Shown in pieces: positions 11,845-13,456 of a DNA stretch of 13,456 nucleotides. Position 1 is the first letter of the stretch; each line of letters begins with the position of its first letter. The position numbers were made by a program, and so were the translations under genes. Under the pieces are notes generated by a model, which did no database searches, had not been told where the DNA came from, and saw only the letters and a program-made list of their open reading frames with translations. The DNA comes from JAGOSA01 sp039795715 (GTDB lineage Bacteria > Patescibacteriota > Minisyncoccia > Phycocordibacterales > UBA9973), in the NCBI GenBank assembly GCA_039795715.1, contig JBDKLD010000058.1:1-13456 (forward strand), in the 5' to 3' direction.

Positions 11845-12917
11845 TTACGGATATTACAGATGAGGCGCGTTCACATAGTGAGTATGATGGTCACGTCCAT
11901 GTCTACAAAATATCTGCCCCTGAAATAGAGCTATACGGATATATTGCCCTGCACATGATTCGCGGACAGTATCCTTGCGTCGGCGGCACACGTTACTATT
12001 CGTATAAAAGCGATAATGATGCGCTTGAAGATGTTCTTCGGCTTTCAAAATCAATGTCATACAAATGCGCGCTTGCCGGAGTTCCATATGGTGGCGGCAA
12101 AGCAACGATAATTGCGCCGAGTACTACAGTTCAAAAATCACCTGAATTTTTAAAAGCGTATGCGGAAATATTAAATGAGCTGAACGGTGTGTTTCGAACA
12201 GGAGAGGATGTTGGAATGACTTTTGACGATATTGAGATGCTAGCCAAAGATTCAGGTTTTATAATTGGCTCATCAGGTAAAACAGGTGATCCTTCGCCAT
12301 GGGCTGCACTCTCGGTTTTTTGTTCTATTGAGCAGTCAATTTTTACATCAGAAAATACAACCAGCCTTATTGGAAAAACCGTAGCGATTAAAGGAGTCGG
12401 GAAGGTTGGAGCTGAACTTGCACGATTGCTGGTCAAGGCAAATGCCAAAGTAATAGTTTCAGATATTGATCCAAGTAGAACATCAGCATTACAAGCTGAA
12501 CTCCCATCAATAAGTATTGTGGATAATAGCAAAATTCATAGTACGCAATGCGACGTATATGCTCCTTGTGCACTCGGAAAAGAATTTTCAGTAGAAAATA
12601 TCGATGAAATTGGAGCACGTATTATTTGTGGATCAGCCAATAACCAATTGGTCTCAGGTGTGGCTGGAGAAGCGCTAAACAGTAGGGGAATTCTCTATAT
12701 TCCTGATTATGTGGCAAATTCAGGAGGGTTAATAAATGTCGTTGCCGAACTTGACGAAAAGGGCTATACTAGAAACTCAATTATCGAAAGAGTCAAGGGT
12801 GTGAAGAAAACCGTTGAAATCATTATACAAAAGTCACTTTCCACTAGCACTTCTACAAGTATTGTTGCTGATGCTCTAGCTAAAGCTATCTTAGAGAATC
12901 AGAACACTTTACTGTAG
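11841..12917 (+). CDS. Leu/Phe/Val-type amino acid dehydrogenase
   Basis: A 358-aa member of the Glu/Leu/Phe/Val dehydrogenase family, which interconverts an L-amino acid and its 2-oxo acid with NAD. Key residues are in place: K75 in SMSYKCALAG, K87 in PYGGGKATII, and D123 in RTGEDVGMT. SGKTGDPSPWAA precedes the cofactor domain, with GVGKVG (185-190) and D208 at the end of the second strand, which favours NAD+. The C-terminus has CDVYAPCALG and ANNQL, then DYVANSGGLINV. The length and the GKTGDPSP stretch fit leucine or phenylalanine dehydrogenases rather than glutamate dehydrogenases. It overlaps the ThiF-like gene by 4 bases. In this operon it probably supplies or removes the amino group of a building block. 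The preferred side chain cannot be told from the sequence. Confidence 0.92.
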   Translation: MITDITDEARSHSEYDGHVHVYKISAPEIELYGYIALHMIRGQYPCVGGTRYYSYKSDNDALEDVLRLSKSMSYKCALAGVPYGGGKATIIAPSTTVQKSPEFLKAYAEILNELNGVFRTGEDVGMTFDDIEMLAKDSGFIIGSSGKTGDPSPWAALSVFCSIEQSIFTSENTTSLIGKTVAIKGVGKVGAELARLLVKANAKVIVSDIDPSRTSALQAELPSISIVDNSKIHSTQCDVYAPCALGKEFSVENIDEIGARIICGSANNQLVSGVAGEALNSRGILYIPDYVANSGGLINVVAELDEKGYTRNSIIERVKGVKKTVEIIIQKSLSTSTSTSIVADALAKAILENQNTLL

Positions 12918-12927
12918 TTATAAAAAT

Positions 12928-13456
12928 ATGCAGAAGAGTAAGAATTCACGATTTACTGTCAATAGAAGTAAAATAATAAAAGAAGTAAAGAGCAAAAAAG
13001 ATGCTTTTTGGGGTAAGTTGCAAGAAAGTAATTCTCTTGCTCTTTTTCATGAGACAGTAGAGCGCGTGCCCGCGTATAGAAATTTTCTTAAAGAAAATAA
13101 TTTTAATCCAGGCTCAATTAAGACTTGGAATGATTTTAAAAATATACCAATAATGTCAAAGCAGAACTATCTCAAACAATACCAGTTGCCAGAGTTAGTC
13201 AAAGATGGAAGCTTGCATTCTCCTTTTCTCTTCACTTCTACTTCGGGATCAACAGGCGAACCATACTATTTTCCAAGAAGCGAAAAAATAGACGCGGAGT
13301 ATTCTTTACTTGCAGAACTGTATGGAATGCAGGGTAAGTTCGGTTTTACTGAACCAACGTTAGTACTTGTCTGTTTCGGTATGGGTGTATGGATCGGGGG
13401 ATTGATAACATATCAGGCATTTGAAATGATGTCTCGTGAAAATAATTATCCAATTT
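12928..13456 (+). CDS. PaaK/CapK-type adenylate-forming enzyme, N-terminal part (cut by right edge)
   Basis: The first 176 codons of a gene that is still open at the right edge. It resembles the phenylacetate-CoA ligase (PaaK)/CapK group of adenylate-forming enzymes, which activate a carboxylic acid with ATP. The N-terminus carries the family pattern ALFHETVERVPAYRNFLKEN (38-57), WNDFKNIPIMSKQNY, and the phosphate-binding P-loop TSTSGSTGEP (103-112). The rest of the ATP site and the CoA-binding C-terminal domain lie outside the window. It starts 10 bases after the dehydrogenase stop with no terminator between, so it belongs to the same operon. A similar start is found in coenzyme F390 synthetase-like and capsule-associated proteins, so the substrate is open. 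No Shine-Dalgarno precedes the ATG. Confidence 0.88.
   Translation, partial: MQKSKNSRFTVNRSKIIKEVKSKKDAFWGKLQESNSLALFHETVERVPAYRNFLKENNFNPGSIKTWNDFKNIPIMSKQNYLKQYQLPELVKDGSLHSPFLFTSTSGSTGEPYYFPRSEKIDAEYSLLAELYGMQGKFGFTEPTLVLVCFGMGVWIGGLITYQAFEMMSRENNYPI

Overview
The window looks like a chromosomal piece of a small-genome, AT-rich bacterium, most likely a member of the Candidate Phyla Radiation (Patescibacteria, Parcubacteria-like). This assignment is inference. It rests on the solitary PemK/MazF protein with an N-terminal extension, the RmuC, TrmB-type regulator and type IV prepilin-like protein, the near absence of Shine-Dalgarno sequences, and many -10 boxes that sit 5-12 bases before start codons, as in leaderless transcription. 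TGA is used as a stop (for example at 1687-1689 and 11842-11844), so this is not a TGA=glycine lineage (Gracilibacteria/SR1).

Left part (1-2230): the 5' end of a probable transposase/integrase runs off the left edge on the minus strand. It is followed by a 105-aa hypothetical gene with a strong terminator. A gene-poor stretch (550-1077) carries weak hairpins, a complete minus-strand tRNA-Glu(CTC), and a partial, rearranged second copy of that tRNA joined to it by a perfect 20-bp palindrome. Then come a 203-aa protein of unknown function and a solitary MazF-like toxin, each closed by a clear terminator.

Middle part (2230-7410): housekeeping-like genes. rmuC (minus) and a prepilin-like protein fused to an eight-repeat YVTN beta-propeller (plus) are divergent and share a 44-bp promoter region. 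They are followed by a minimal MGMT-type alkyl-DNA transferase, dnaJ, a predicted DUF2268 zinc protease, and a Nudix hydrolase.

Right part (7440-13456): an AT-rich accessory cluster. On the minus strand are a TrmB-family regulator, a short acidic reading frame at its 3' end, a terminator, and an M16 zinc peptidase. Divergently, on the plus strand, is a tightly packed operon: an Acg-type FMN nitroreductase, a ThiF/E1-like adenylyltransferase, a leucine/phenylalanine-type amino acid dehydrogenase, and a PaaK/CapK-type adenylate-forming enzyme cut by the right edge. The nitroreductase and ThiF genes together look like a split form of the MoeY (Rv1355c-type) two-domain protein. Two redox enzymes, two adenylating enzymes, a peptidase, a possible small peptide and a dedicated regulator suggest an undescribed biosynthetic system making an amino-acid- or peptide-derived product. 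This is the most interesting part of the window; the product is unknown.
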